Source: Sulfurihydrogenibium yellowstonense SS-5 (lineage in GTDB: Bacteria; Aquificota; Aquificia; Aquificales; Hydrogenothermaceae). From it: DNA of 7,989 nucleotides. Positions 1-6,622 of the stretch are shown in pieces. Each line of letters starts with the position of its first letter. Position 1 is the stretch's first letter. The DNA lies in assembly GCF_000173615.1 (NCBI RefSeq), contig NZ_ABZS01000067.1:1-7989 (forward strand). Reading direction: 5' to 3'. Both the position numbers and the translations under genes were made by a program. Under the pieces are notes generated by a model that saw only the letters and a list, made by a program, of their open reading frames with translations, had not been told where the DNA came from and ran no database searches.

Positions 1-757
<757 letters not shown>

Positions 758-819
758 ACTATGTGTCAGGTGTTAAATTTCATACTTTGTTCTCATGATG
801 ATAAAAAACTTATCAGCGG

Positions 820-846
820 TGTCGTTCTGCAGCCGGCAAAGGATCT
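820..846 (+). repeat. Degenerate intergenic repeat copy A
   Basis: A 27-nt stretch beginning TGTCGTTCTG and ending AGGATCT. It has the same head (TGTC.TTCTG) and tail (GATCT/AATCT) as copy B at 856-883, with a diverged centre holding the palindrome GCCGGC (832-837). It sits 9 nt before copy B. I infer it is an older member of the same repeat family. The match is only partial, so it could also be chance plus local duplication. Confidence 0.5.
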
Positions 847-855
847 AAATCTCTT

Positions 856-937
856 TGTCATTCTGAGCGAAGCGAAGAATCTCTTTTTTCACTTTTTAAA
901 TCGGGAGATCTCTCGACTTTACAGCTTCAGGACGACA
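856..937. repeat. Inverted pair of short intergenic repeats (copies B and C), MITE/REP-like hairpin
   Basis: Copy B (856-883) starts TGTCATTCTGAGCGAAGCG and ends AATCTC. Copy C (905-937) is an inverted, diverged copy: its outer end TCAGGACGACA (927-937) is complementary to TGTCATTCTGA (856-866) at 9 of 11 positions (plus one G-T pair), and its inner end GAGAT (905-909) pairs with ATCTC (879-883). The pair could fold into an imperfect stem of about 30 nt per arm around a T-rich 21-nt loop. Copy B alone can also form ATTCT/AGAAT (860-864/876-880). I recall similar CATTCTGAGCGAAG elements as dispersed intergenic repeats in several bacterial genomes, but that is from memory. No transposase is present, so this would be a non-autonomous or relic element. 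It may also affect transcript ends after serS. Confidence 0.65.
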
Positions 938-961
938 GATAAGGTAATAATTCACTACTCT

Positions 962-977
962 AAGCGAAGAATCTCTT
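962..977 (+). repeat. Partial repeat copy D
   Basis: The 16 bases AAGCGAAGAATCTCTT are identical to 870-885, the 3' half of repeat copy B plus its T-rich flank. The 5' half (TGTCATTCTG) is missing, so this is a truncated copy. It lies just upstream of the predicted promoter of the deacetylase operon. The 758-1035 gap otherwise contains no supportable gene; an 89-codon open frame across it (761-1030) is made mostly of repeat sequence and is rejected. Confidence 0.55.
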
Positions 978-983
978 ACTTTC

Positions 984-1011
984 TTGAATTTTTTGAAAGT
1001 CTTATTACAAT
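984..1011 (+). promoter_or_regulatory. Candidate sigma-70 promoter for the glycan operon
   Basis: TTGAAT (984-989; 4 of 6 to the -35 consensus) and TACAAT (1006-1011; 5 of 6 to the -10 consensus) are separated by 16 bp. Transcription would start near 1018, leaving a very short leader of about 17 nt that still contains the GGAG ribosome binding site at 1024-1027. In such AT-rich DNA matches of this quality occur by chance, but the position, directly ahead of the first gene of a four-gene overlapping run, supports it. Confidence 0.4.
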
Positions 1012-1035
1012 TGATTTAGTATCGGAGTGATTTTT

Positions 1036-1710
1036 ATGAAAATCTTTATGTATCACAACATAGACATACCACTAAAAGAGGCTAAATTAAAATCGTTATA
1101 TGTTAAACCAAGCAAATTTGAAACACAGTTAAAAGTCTTAAAAAAACTTGGATACAACTTTGTGAAAACAGAAGACCTTGAAAATAATCAAAAAAAGTCT
1201 ATTTTACTAACATTTGATGATGGTTTTAAGGATTTTTACGATAATGCTCTTCCAATAATTAAAAAATACAACGCTAATGCTATTGTCTTTGTTCCTGCTG
1301 GATTGGTAGGCAGTTTTAACCAATGGGATTACGAAAAGTTAAACATAAGAAAAAAATTAATGAACTGGGAAGAGATAAAAAGGGTTTATAAAGAAGGCAT
1401 TGAAATAGGCTCTCACACATTGACCCATCCATTTTTGACAAAAATACCAAAAGAAAGGGCAAAAAAAGAGATTCAAGACTCAAAGAAAATGTTAGAAGAT
1501 ATGCTATCAACAGAGATAACGTGCTTTTGCTATCCATACGGAGACTATAACGAGACTATTAGAGATTTAGTTATAGAAGCAGGCTATAAGTATGCTTTTA
1601 CAACAAAAGAAGGAAGTTTAGAACAAAGCGATAATTTTTATGAGATAAAACGAATAATGATTTCAGGATTTTACTCATTGCCAAAGGTACTATGGAAAAC
1701 AATAATATAA
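1036..1710 (+). CDS. Polysaccharide deacetylase family protein (CE4/NodB-like), cytoplasmic
   Basis: A 224-residue metal-dependent sugar N-deacetylase of the CE4 (NodB homology) fold. Visible motifs: MYHNID at 5-10, the YH-type N-terminal motif of the PgaB/IcaB-like branch; TFDDG at 59-63, with the catalytic-base and metal Asp (D61, D62); SHTLTHP at 126-132, with the two metal-binding His (H127, H131); and YPYG at 166-169, the active-site groove motif. A C-terminal IKRIMI segment follows at 204-209. No signal peptide or membrane helix is visible, so it probably acts in the cytosol on a nucleotide- or lipid-linked sugar rather than on exported polymer. Start: ATG 1036 is 8 nt after GGAG (1024-1027); a GTG at 1027 would overlap that site and is less likely. 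It is the first gene of the operon and overlaps the next gene by 19 bp. The family is secure; the substrate is unknown. Confidence 0.9.
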   Translation: MKIFMYHNIDIPLKEAKLKSLYVKPSKFETQLKVLKKLGYNFVKTEDLENNQKKSILLTFDDGFKDFYDNALPIIKKYNANAIVFVPAGLVGSFNQWDYEKLNIRKKLMNWEEIKRVYKEGIEIGSHTLTHPFLTKIPKERAKKEIQDSKKMLEDMLSTEITCFCYPYGDYNETIRDLVIEAGYKYAFTTKEGSLEQSDNFYEIKRIMISGFYSLPKVLWKTII

Positions 1711-2795
1711 AAATTCTATGGATTAATGCAAACCCAAATCCAAATCCCGGTGGAACAGAGCAGCATTCTATTGACTTTATTAATGCATTAGAAAAGATAG
1801 ACAATCTTGTCATCTATAAAGCCGTTGCAAAAGGAAGCTTTGTAGACAAAAATACATCAGATAAAAATAAATTCTACATAACTTTAAAGTCTGAATTTTC
1901 ACCAATAAACACGATAAAACTAATAAGATTAGCAAAAAAATTAAAGCCTGACTTTGTGATTGGAAACAACGGCAATGAATATATAAACACTTTTTTAGCC
2001 GGAAAACTCTCCGGCAGTAAAGTCATCCTCTTTAGACATATGCTAAACTATCAGCCGTTTTTCATAAAAAAGTTTATACTTCCAAATGTAGATAAGATTT
2101 TTGCAGTCAGCCATGCAAGTAAATTAAGACTTATGAAAGATGCAGTAGCAGAAAATAAAATTACAGTTTTGTACAACTTTATTGATGAAGAAAAGTTTTA
2201 CTACTTGGAATTTGAAAAACAGCAAGTTAGACGGCAGTTAAAAATAAGTCCGAATGAAAAAGTTATAACATTCATTGGAAAGGTTGCAGAGGGTAAAGGT
2301 ATTTTCGACTTTGTGGAAGTGTCCAAGCTTCTTGCCAAAAAGTATGATAATTTAAAATTTTTGATAATTGGAGATGGAAAAGAGCTTCCAAAAGCAAAAG
2401 AGATGATAAAAGAGTATGGACTATCCGATAAGTACATAATAACAGGATATACAAATAAACCTGAGTATTATTTAAAAGCTTCTGATTTTGTACTTGTATT
2501 ATCAAAAGGAGAAGAAAGTTTTGGAAGGACTGTTGTAGAAGGTTTTGCAGTCAAAAGCTTAGTTGTTGTTTATGATGTAGAAAATTTAAAATATTTAGTG
2601 GAAGATTTTAAAACTGGTTTGGTAGCAGAAAAAGGAAATTATAAACAAGTATTTGATAAATTAGACAAAGTTTTATCAGATGAGAATTTGTATAAAACAA
2701 TTGTTGAAAATGGTTACAAAGAGTTTAAAAACAAATTTACAAAAAAGATAATTTTAGAAAAATTTTTAAAGGAGCTGCAAGATTTTAGCGGTTAA
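1692..2795 (+). CDS. Glycosyltransferase family 4 (GT-B fold), first of two in the operon
   Basis: A 367-residue retaining glycosyltransferase of the GT4 (group 1) family, expected to transfer a sugar from a nucleotide donor to a lipid-linked glycan or LPS core at the inner face of the membrane. The N-terminal acceptor domain starts with IKILWINANPNPNPGGTEQ (6-24), holding the glycine-rich GGTE loop in place of the common GGAE. The C-terminal donor domain begins near 190 with VITFIGKVAEGKGI (191-204), LIIGDGKEL (224-232) and the EX7E motif E275...E283 in EESFGRTVVEGFA. Length is normal. ATG 1692 lies inside the end of the deacetylase gene, with AAGG at 1684-1687 as a weak ribosome binding site, so translation is probably coupled. 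It overlaps the exporter frame at its 3' end. Donor and acceptor sugars cannot be read from the sequence. Confidence 0.92.
   Translation: MENNNIKILWINANPNPNPGGTEQHSIDFINALEKIDNLVIYKAVAKGSFVDKNTSDKNKFYITLKSEFSPINTIKLIRLAKKLKPDFVIGNNGNEYINTFLAGKLSGSKVILFRHMLNYQPFFIKKFILPNVDKIFAVSHASKLRLMKDAVAENKITVLYNFIDEEKFYYLEFEKQQVRRQLKISPNEKVITFIGKVAEGKGIFDFVEVSKLLAKKYDNLKFLIIGDGKELPKAKEMIKEYGLSDKYIITGYTNKPEYYLKASDFVLVLSKGEESFGRTVVEGFAVKSLVVVYDVENLKYLVEDFKTGLVAEKGNYKQVFDKLDKVLSDENLYKTIVENGYKEFKNKFTKKIILEKFLKELQDFSG
2768..2774 (+). promoter_or_regulatory. Shine-Dalgarno that supports an ATT start for the ABC exporter
   Basis: AAAGGAG (2768-2774) is a near-perfect Shine-Dalgarno inside the last codons of the upstream glycosyltransferase gene. 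The next in-frame codon of the exporter at a normal spacing is ATT at 2782 (7-nt spacer CTGCAAG). No ATG, GTG or TTG exists in the exporter frame between the in-frame stop at 2767-2769 and the GTG at 2962. The position points to initiation near 2782 even though the codon is non-standard. Confidence 0.55.
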
Positions 2796-4452
2796 GTTTA
2801 TATATGAAAACTTTAAAAAGTATAAGCTACTTCTTTTTTTAGCACTCATCGGAAGTATTGTAGAAGCCGGAGCTTTAGCAGGCTTAACCTTCATAGTCAA
2901 AGATGTTATAGATGAAGTTTTTATAGAAAAAGATTTAAACAAGCTTAAACTAATCATTCTTGTGCTTTTACTGCTAGTAATCATCAAACAGATTGGATTT
3001 ATCTTTAAAGAGTACATGTATCCACTGGCACTTTATAAAGTGATGAAAAATCTTCGAGAAAATATCTTTAAAAAAATCTTAAACGCAGATATGTCTTTTT
3101 TCTTTGGAAAACAGTATGGAGAAATACTAAGCAGGGCTACAAATGATATAGAAGCTTTTAAATCTGCAATGATTTTAATCGGCGTGGATTTTTTCACTCA
3201 GCTATTTACAGTGATTGCAATGGTTGGAGTTTTGATTTATAGAGATTGGAAGCTGTTTTTAATCTTTTTATTCGCAACACCGCTTTTTGCGATCTCGTTT
3301 AACTACTTTGGAGAAAAAAGGAAAAAATACTCTCAAAGAGTTCAAGAATCAGCAGGAGAGTACACACAGTTTATAAATCAGCTTTTGTATGGTCTTGAGA
3401 CGATAAAACTTTTTAGCAAAGAGAAAATATTATCAGTTTTTGAATCTATAAATGAAAGATTTTTTAAAAATCAAAGAAAAAACGCACTTTATGATGTATT
3501 CTTCTTGTCATCAATAGAGATAGCTTCATACTTAGCAGCTGGCGGGATTATATTCTACGGTGGAGTAAGAATAATAAACGGAGAGCTAACAACGGGAGAC
3601 CTTTTCTCATTTTTATCTGCTTTGCTGATTTTGGTAAACTCTTCTCAAATTCTACAAAGAGGATTGATACAGATAAAAGCGGTGAATCCTGTCATAGAAA
3701 GAATAAAATTTTTACTTGATATGCCACAGGAAAAAGAAGATGGTATAGAATTTAAAGGTTTAAAAGAAAAGATAGAGTACAAAAATGTTAGCTTAAAAAT
3801 AAACGAAAATAAAATACTTGAAGATGTAAACGTACTGATAAGGAAAGGTCAAAAAGTTGGGATTATTGGTCAAACAGGTTCTGGAAAAAGTAGTTTTGTA
3901 AAGCTTTTATACGGAGTTTTTAGAAATTACGAAGGAAAGATACTTTTAGATGATGTAGATTTGAAAGAGTATAACATTAAAACAGTAAGAGATAAAATCG
4001 CGGTCATTACTCAAGATGTATTTATTTTTAACGACACGATAGAGAACAATTTAAAAATTGCAAAACCTGATGCAACAGAAGAAGAAATAATAAACGCTCT
4101 GAAGAAAGCTAAAGCAGATTTTGTTTTTAGATTAAAAGATACAGTAAAGACGGCAATAGGCGAAAGAGGAAGTAGTCTATCAGGGGGAGAAAGACAAAGG
4201 CTTGCAATAGCAAGAATCTTTCTGAAAAATCCTGATATTATCATCATAGACGAAGGCACTTCCGCATTAGACGAGGAGACAGAGAAATACGTAATGGAAG
4301 AGATTTACTCTCATTTTCATGATAAAACAATCTTGATAATAGCACATAGATTAAAAACTTTAGAAAAATGTGATATGTTTATAGTATTTGAAAATGGAAA
4401 AGTGAAGGAGATAAGGGATAGTTTAAATGCTAAAGATAGCACACGTAGTTAA
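2782..4452 (+). CDS. MsbA-like half-size ABC exporter (lipid/glycolipid flippase type)
   Basis: A fused membrane plus ATPase ABC exporter of 556 residues from the proposed ATT start at 2782; MsbA-type proteins have about 570-600. Six likely helices lie near 16-38, 56-75, 134-156, 158-176, 245-265 and 272-292. ATPase motifs: Walker A GQTGSGKS (363-370), Q-loop Gln411, signature LSGGE (466-470), Walker B IIIIDEG (486-492), D-loop SALD (494-497) and switch His522. The aromatic A-loop residue usually found just after NVSF appears replaced (NVSLKINEN). The homodimer would flip a lipid-linked glycan or lipid A-type molecule across the inner membrane, fitting its place between two GT4 genes. Starting at GTG 2962 would delete helix 1 and part of helix 2, so the upstream extension, which reads as a typical exporter N-terminus (ENFKKYKLLLFLALIGS), is preferred. 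It overlaps the next gene by 26 bp. The substrate is inferred only from context. Confidence 0.88.
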   Translation: MLAVKFIYENFKKYKLLLFLALIGSIVEAGALAGLTFIVKDVIDEVFIEKDLNKLKLIILVLLLLVIIKQIGFIFKEYMYPLALYKVMKNLRENIFKKILNADMSFFFGKQYGEILSRATNDIEAFKSAMILIGVDFFTQLFTVIAMVGVLIYRDWKLFLIFLFATPLFAISFNYFGEKRKKYSQRVQESAGEYTQFINQLLYGLETIKLFSKEKILSVFESINERFFKNQRKNALYDVFFLSSIEIASYLAAGGIIFYGGVRIINGELTTGDLFSFLSALLILVNSSQILQRGLIQIKAVNPVIERIKFLLDMPQEKEDGIEFKGLKEKIEYKNVSLKINENKILEDVNVLIRKGQKVGIIGQTGSGKSSFVKLLYGVFRNYEGKILLDDVDLKEYNIKTVRDKIAVITQDVFIFNDTIENNLKIAKPDATEEEIINALKKAKADFVFRLKDTVKTAIGERGSSLSGGERQRLAIARIFLKNPDIIIIDEGTSALDEETEKYVMEEIYSHFHDKTILIIAHRLKTLEKCDMFIVFENGKVKEIRDSLNAKDSTRS

Positions 4453-5497
4453 CACTTTATCCGGCGGTGGAGCAGAAAGGGTAGCAGTTAGCGTTTACAA
4501 CTGTCTAAAGGAGAAATATAAAAATGAATTCATCATAGCTAAAAACATAGTTAAATTAAACGTAGATTTTAAACCAACAGTAATTTTCAACAAAAAGCCA
4601 CCACTCCCATCATTTCTATATGAAAAACTATTGTTATACAAGCTGAAAGAAGTCTTAAAAGATTTTGATGTGGTAATTTCACATCTAAGAGATATGAACA
4701 CAAGACTGTCTTATTTAAAATCAAAAAATTTATTAAAACCTAAATTAATAATTGTTGAGCATGTTCCTGCGGAATTATATTCAGAAAAAGAGAAAAGGAT
4801 TATAAAAAAGTATTACAAATACGCTGATTTAATAGTAGCAGTTTCAGATAAGGTTAGAGATGATTTAATGGAACACTTTAATTTAGAGCCAAACAAAATC
4901 CAAGTGATTTATAACGGCGTTGATATAGAATCAGTTGTTAAATTGTCTAATGCATTTCAAACTACATTAAACAAGCCCTGTATAGTATCAGCCGGAAGGT
5001 TAAGTATAGATAAAAATTTTGAAACTTTAATAAAAGGTGTATGCCATTCAAATACAAAACCTTTTTTATATATACTTGGAGAAGGAAGTAAGAGAAAGGA
5101 TTTAGAAAATCTAATTAAAAGCTTAAAATTAGAAGATAAAGTTTTTTTAGTTGGCTTTATAGAAAATCCATTTCCTTATATTAAAAATTGCGATATATAT
5201 ATCACATCATCTATAAGAGAATCATTTTCTATGTCAACTTTAGAAGCGATGGCTTTAGGAAAGCCTGTTATTAGTACAGATGTTGTTCCATTTGCAAAGG
5301 ATAATTTTAATAGCCTTGTTTTTAAGCCAAAGGATTATACTACACTTGCAAATCATATAGATACACTTTTATCTAATGAAAAGCTAATAGAGTTTTTATC
5401 AAAAAAGGCCTATGAGACAGCAAAAGAGCTGTCCATTGATAGTATGTGTAGAGAATACAAAAATTTAATAGAGAGGTTTAAAGTGGAGAATGTATGA
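4427..5497 (+). CDS. Glycosyltransferase family 4 (GT-B fold), second of two in the operon
   Basis: A 356-residue GT4-family retaining glycosyltransferase. The N-terminus is classic for the family: IAHVVNTLSGGGAERVAV (4-21) with the GGGAE loop that contacts acceptor and donor phosphate. The interdomain stretch has VAVSDKVRDDL (137-147) and IYNGVD (161-166). The donor domain has SAGRLSIDKNF (188-198), LGEGSKRKDL (217-226), VGFIENPFPY (242-251) and the EX7E pair E265...E273 in RESFSMSTLEAMALGKPV. ATG 4427 is preceded by AAGGGA at 4413-4418 (8-nt spacer) and lies within the exporter gene. It is only distantly similar to the first GT4 of the operon, so it probably adds a different sugar to the same glycan. 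It is the last intact gene of the plus-strand run and meets the GT9 gene tail to tail. Donor specificity cannot be assigned. Confidence 0.93.
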   Translation: MLKIAHVVNTLSGGGAERVAVSVYNCLKEKYKNEFIIAKNIVKLNVDFKPTVIFNKKPPLPSFLYEKLLLYKLKEVLKDFDVVISHLRDMNTRLSYLKSKNLLKPKLIIVEHVPAELYSEKEKRIIKKYYKYADLIVAVSDKVRDDLMEHFNLEPNKIQVIYNGVDIESVVKLSNAFQTTLNKPCIVSAGRLSIDKNFETLIKGVCHSNTKPFLYILGEGSKRKDLENLIKSLKLEDKVFLVGFIENPFPYIKNCDIYITSSIRESFSMSTLEAMALGKPVISTDVVPFAKDNFNSLVFKPKDYTTLANHIDTLLSNEKLIEFLSKKAYETAKELSIDSMCREYKNLIERFKVENV

Positions 5498-5555
5498 AAA
5501 AGAATTGGTAAGCGTTTTAACAAAAGATTTTACAAGTTACAAGATGGCGTTTTAA
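5490..5555 (+). pseudogene. Possible 5' remnant of a lost operon gene (21 codons)
   Basis: An ATG at 5490 overlaps the end of the second GT4 gene by 8 bp, as every earlier junction of this operon does, and opens a 21-codon frame beginning MYEKELVSVL that stops at 5553-5555. The start resembles the VSVI/VSVL opening strand of many nucleotide-sugar enzymes such as GT2 transferases, but it is far too short to classify. It may be the stump of a further operon gene removed by rearrangement, or chance. Confidence 0.15.
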
Positions 5556-5569
5556 GATTATCCCATCTT
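5541..5569. terminator. Weak bidirectional hairpin at the convergent junction
   Basis: AAGATGG (5541-5547) is perfectly complementary to CCATCTT (5563-5569), giving a 7-bp stem with a 15-nt loop between the converging second GT4 and GT9 genes. It includes the stop codon of the GT9 gene (5558-5560). Neither strand has a strong U-tract after the stem, so if it helps end transcription it is a weak or factor-assisted site. No better terminator is visible in the 60-bp junction. Confidence 0.25.
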
Positions 5570-6622
5570 TAAACCATACAAATAATCTAAATCCTTTTCT
5601 AATTGACTAAAGTCTGGTGGATTGACTAATCTGCAAATGGTCCAAGGGTTATGATGATAGTGTGGAGTATTTTCAAAGTTAAACAAAGCTAAGTTTGGTT
5701 TTTTTAAAGCTACCGCTATATGATATGGTCCGCTATCGCTTGATATAACAATCCTTCCTGCATTTATTGCCCCGACAGACTCTGTTATCGTTGTCTCTCC
5801 TGCTATATCAAAAATAGGAATTTCTTTATGTTTTAAACTAAATTTTTTTATAAAATCTTGATTTATGTCTTTCTCAAATTTTGCACCAATTAAAACAGGG
5901 ATTAAACCGTACTTTTCATAAGCTTTTAATATTAAAAATTCATAAATGCTAAAATCCGGTCTTTTTGGGATAGCATCTTCAGTACCGCAACCTATATTTG
6001 CGATCAAAATTTCTTGATTTTCAGACAATCCTAAGCTTTTTCTCAAATTTTCTCTAAATTTTATAGCTTCCTCTGTCTCTTTAATTTCTATTTGAATATT
6101 CCCTCTTTCTATACTAAGTCTATTCAAAACAACAAAATCCCTATCAGTATAATTTAAAACACTCATATTATGCTTTTTCATAAACTTTTTTACAGAGTCT
6201 GCATGATAGGTGTATAAAAGACCTCTTGGAAAAACTTCATTTATTCCTAAGGTAGGAATTTTGTATTTTAACCTTCCAATCAATGAAACTATCGTTGTCT
6301 CTAAACCATAAGGTTCAAAGTCTATGATAAAGTCAGGTTTAACATCGCTTATAATTTCATCTGCTAATTTTATCGCCTTTTTAAAATCTTTAACACTATT
6401 AAAGTACTCTTTGTTTATAGTGTGAAAGCTTGACAGTAGATGATGTTTTTTCATAAGCTCTTTTGAAGGATAGCCTGGGTGGTTTGTGATAAATAATAAA
6501 TGAAGGTTTGCATCAGGACTTTTATTTTTTATAGCTTTCCAAGCTGCTGAACTTCTTAAAATATCTCCTATTCCGGCGCTATGGGACTTTAAAAGTAGAA
6601 TGTTTTTAAACTTTTCTATCAT
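5558..6622 (-). CDS. Glycosyltransferase family 9 protein (ADP-heptose:LPS heptosyltransferase-like)
   Basis: A 354-residue GT-B enzyme of the GT9 family, which includes the WaaC/WaaF/WaaQ heptosyltransferases that build the LPS inner core on the cytoplasmic face. The N-terminal pattern is ILLLKSHSAGIGDILRSS (8-25), with the family GIGD turn, then a Rossmann strand near 40-46. The C-terminal donor half has IANIGCGTEDAIPKRPDF (207-224), in the place of the usual NPGA..KRWP segment, and SSDSGPYHIAVALKKPNLAL (294-313), the family (T/S)D(T/S)GPxH signature with His301. No signal peptide is present. ATG 6622 lies inside the citrate synthase gene (17-bp overlap) with no strong ribosome binding site close by, so translation is probably coupled. 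Whether the donor is ADP-heptose or another sugar is not determined. It lies next to, but opposite, the plus-strand glycan operon and may serve the same envelope molecule. Confidence 0.87.
   Translation of the reverse strand: MIEKFKNILLLKSHSAGIGDILRSSAAWKAIKNKSPDANLHLLFITNHPGYPSKELMKKHHLLSSFHTINKEYFNSVKDFKKAIKLADEIISDVKPDFIIDFEPYGLETTIVSLIGRLKYKIPTLGINEVFPRGLLYTYHADSVKKFMKKHNMSVLNYTDRDFVVLNRLSIERGNIQIEIKETEEAIKFRENLRKSLGLSENQEILIANIGCGTEDAIPKRPDFSIYEFLILKAYEKYGLIPVLIGAKFEKDINQDFIKKFSLKHKEIPIFDIAGETTITESVGAINAGRIVISSDSGPYHIAVALKKPNLALFNFENTPHYHHNPWTICRLVNPPDFSQLEKDLDYLYGLKMG

Noticed and set aside
799..815. TGATAA/TTATCA hairpin as serS terminator
   Set aside because: Six AT-rich base pairs with no following T-run; too weak to support.
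761..1030. 89-codon open frame between serS and the deacetylase
   Set aside because: It is made largely of the intergenic repeat cluster, has no ribosome binding site or recognisable domain, and its end overlaps the deacetylase ribosome binding site.
1027..1035. GTG at 1027 as start of the deacetylase
   Set aside because: It overlaps the GGAG ribosome binding site itself; ATG 1036 has ideal spacing and begins directly with the family-typical MKIFMYHN.
1726..1750. Short tandem repeat encoding NPNPNPGG at the N-terminus of the first GT4
   Set aside because: Only about three short units; it sits where the variable loop before the GG motif is expected, so it is probably ordinary sequence and not a functional repeat.
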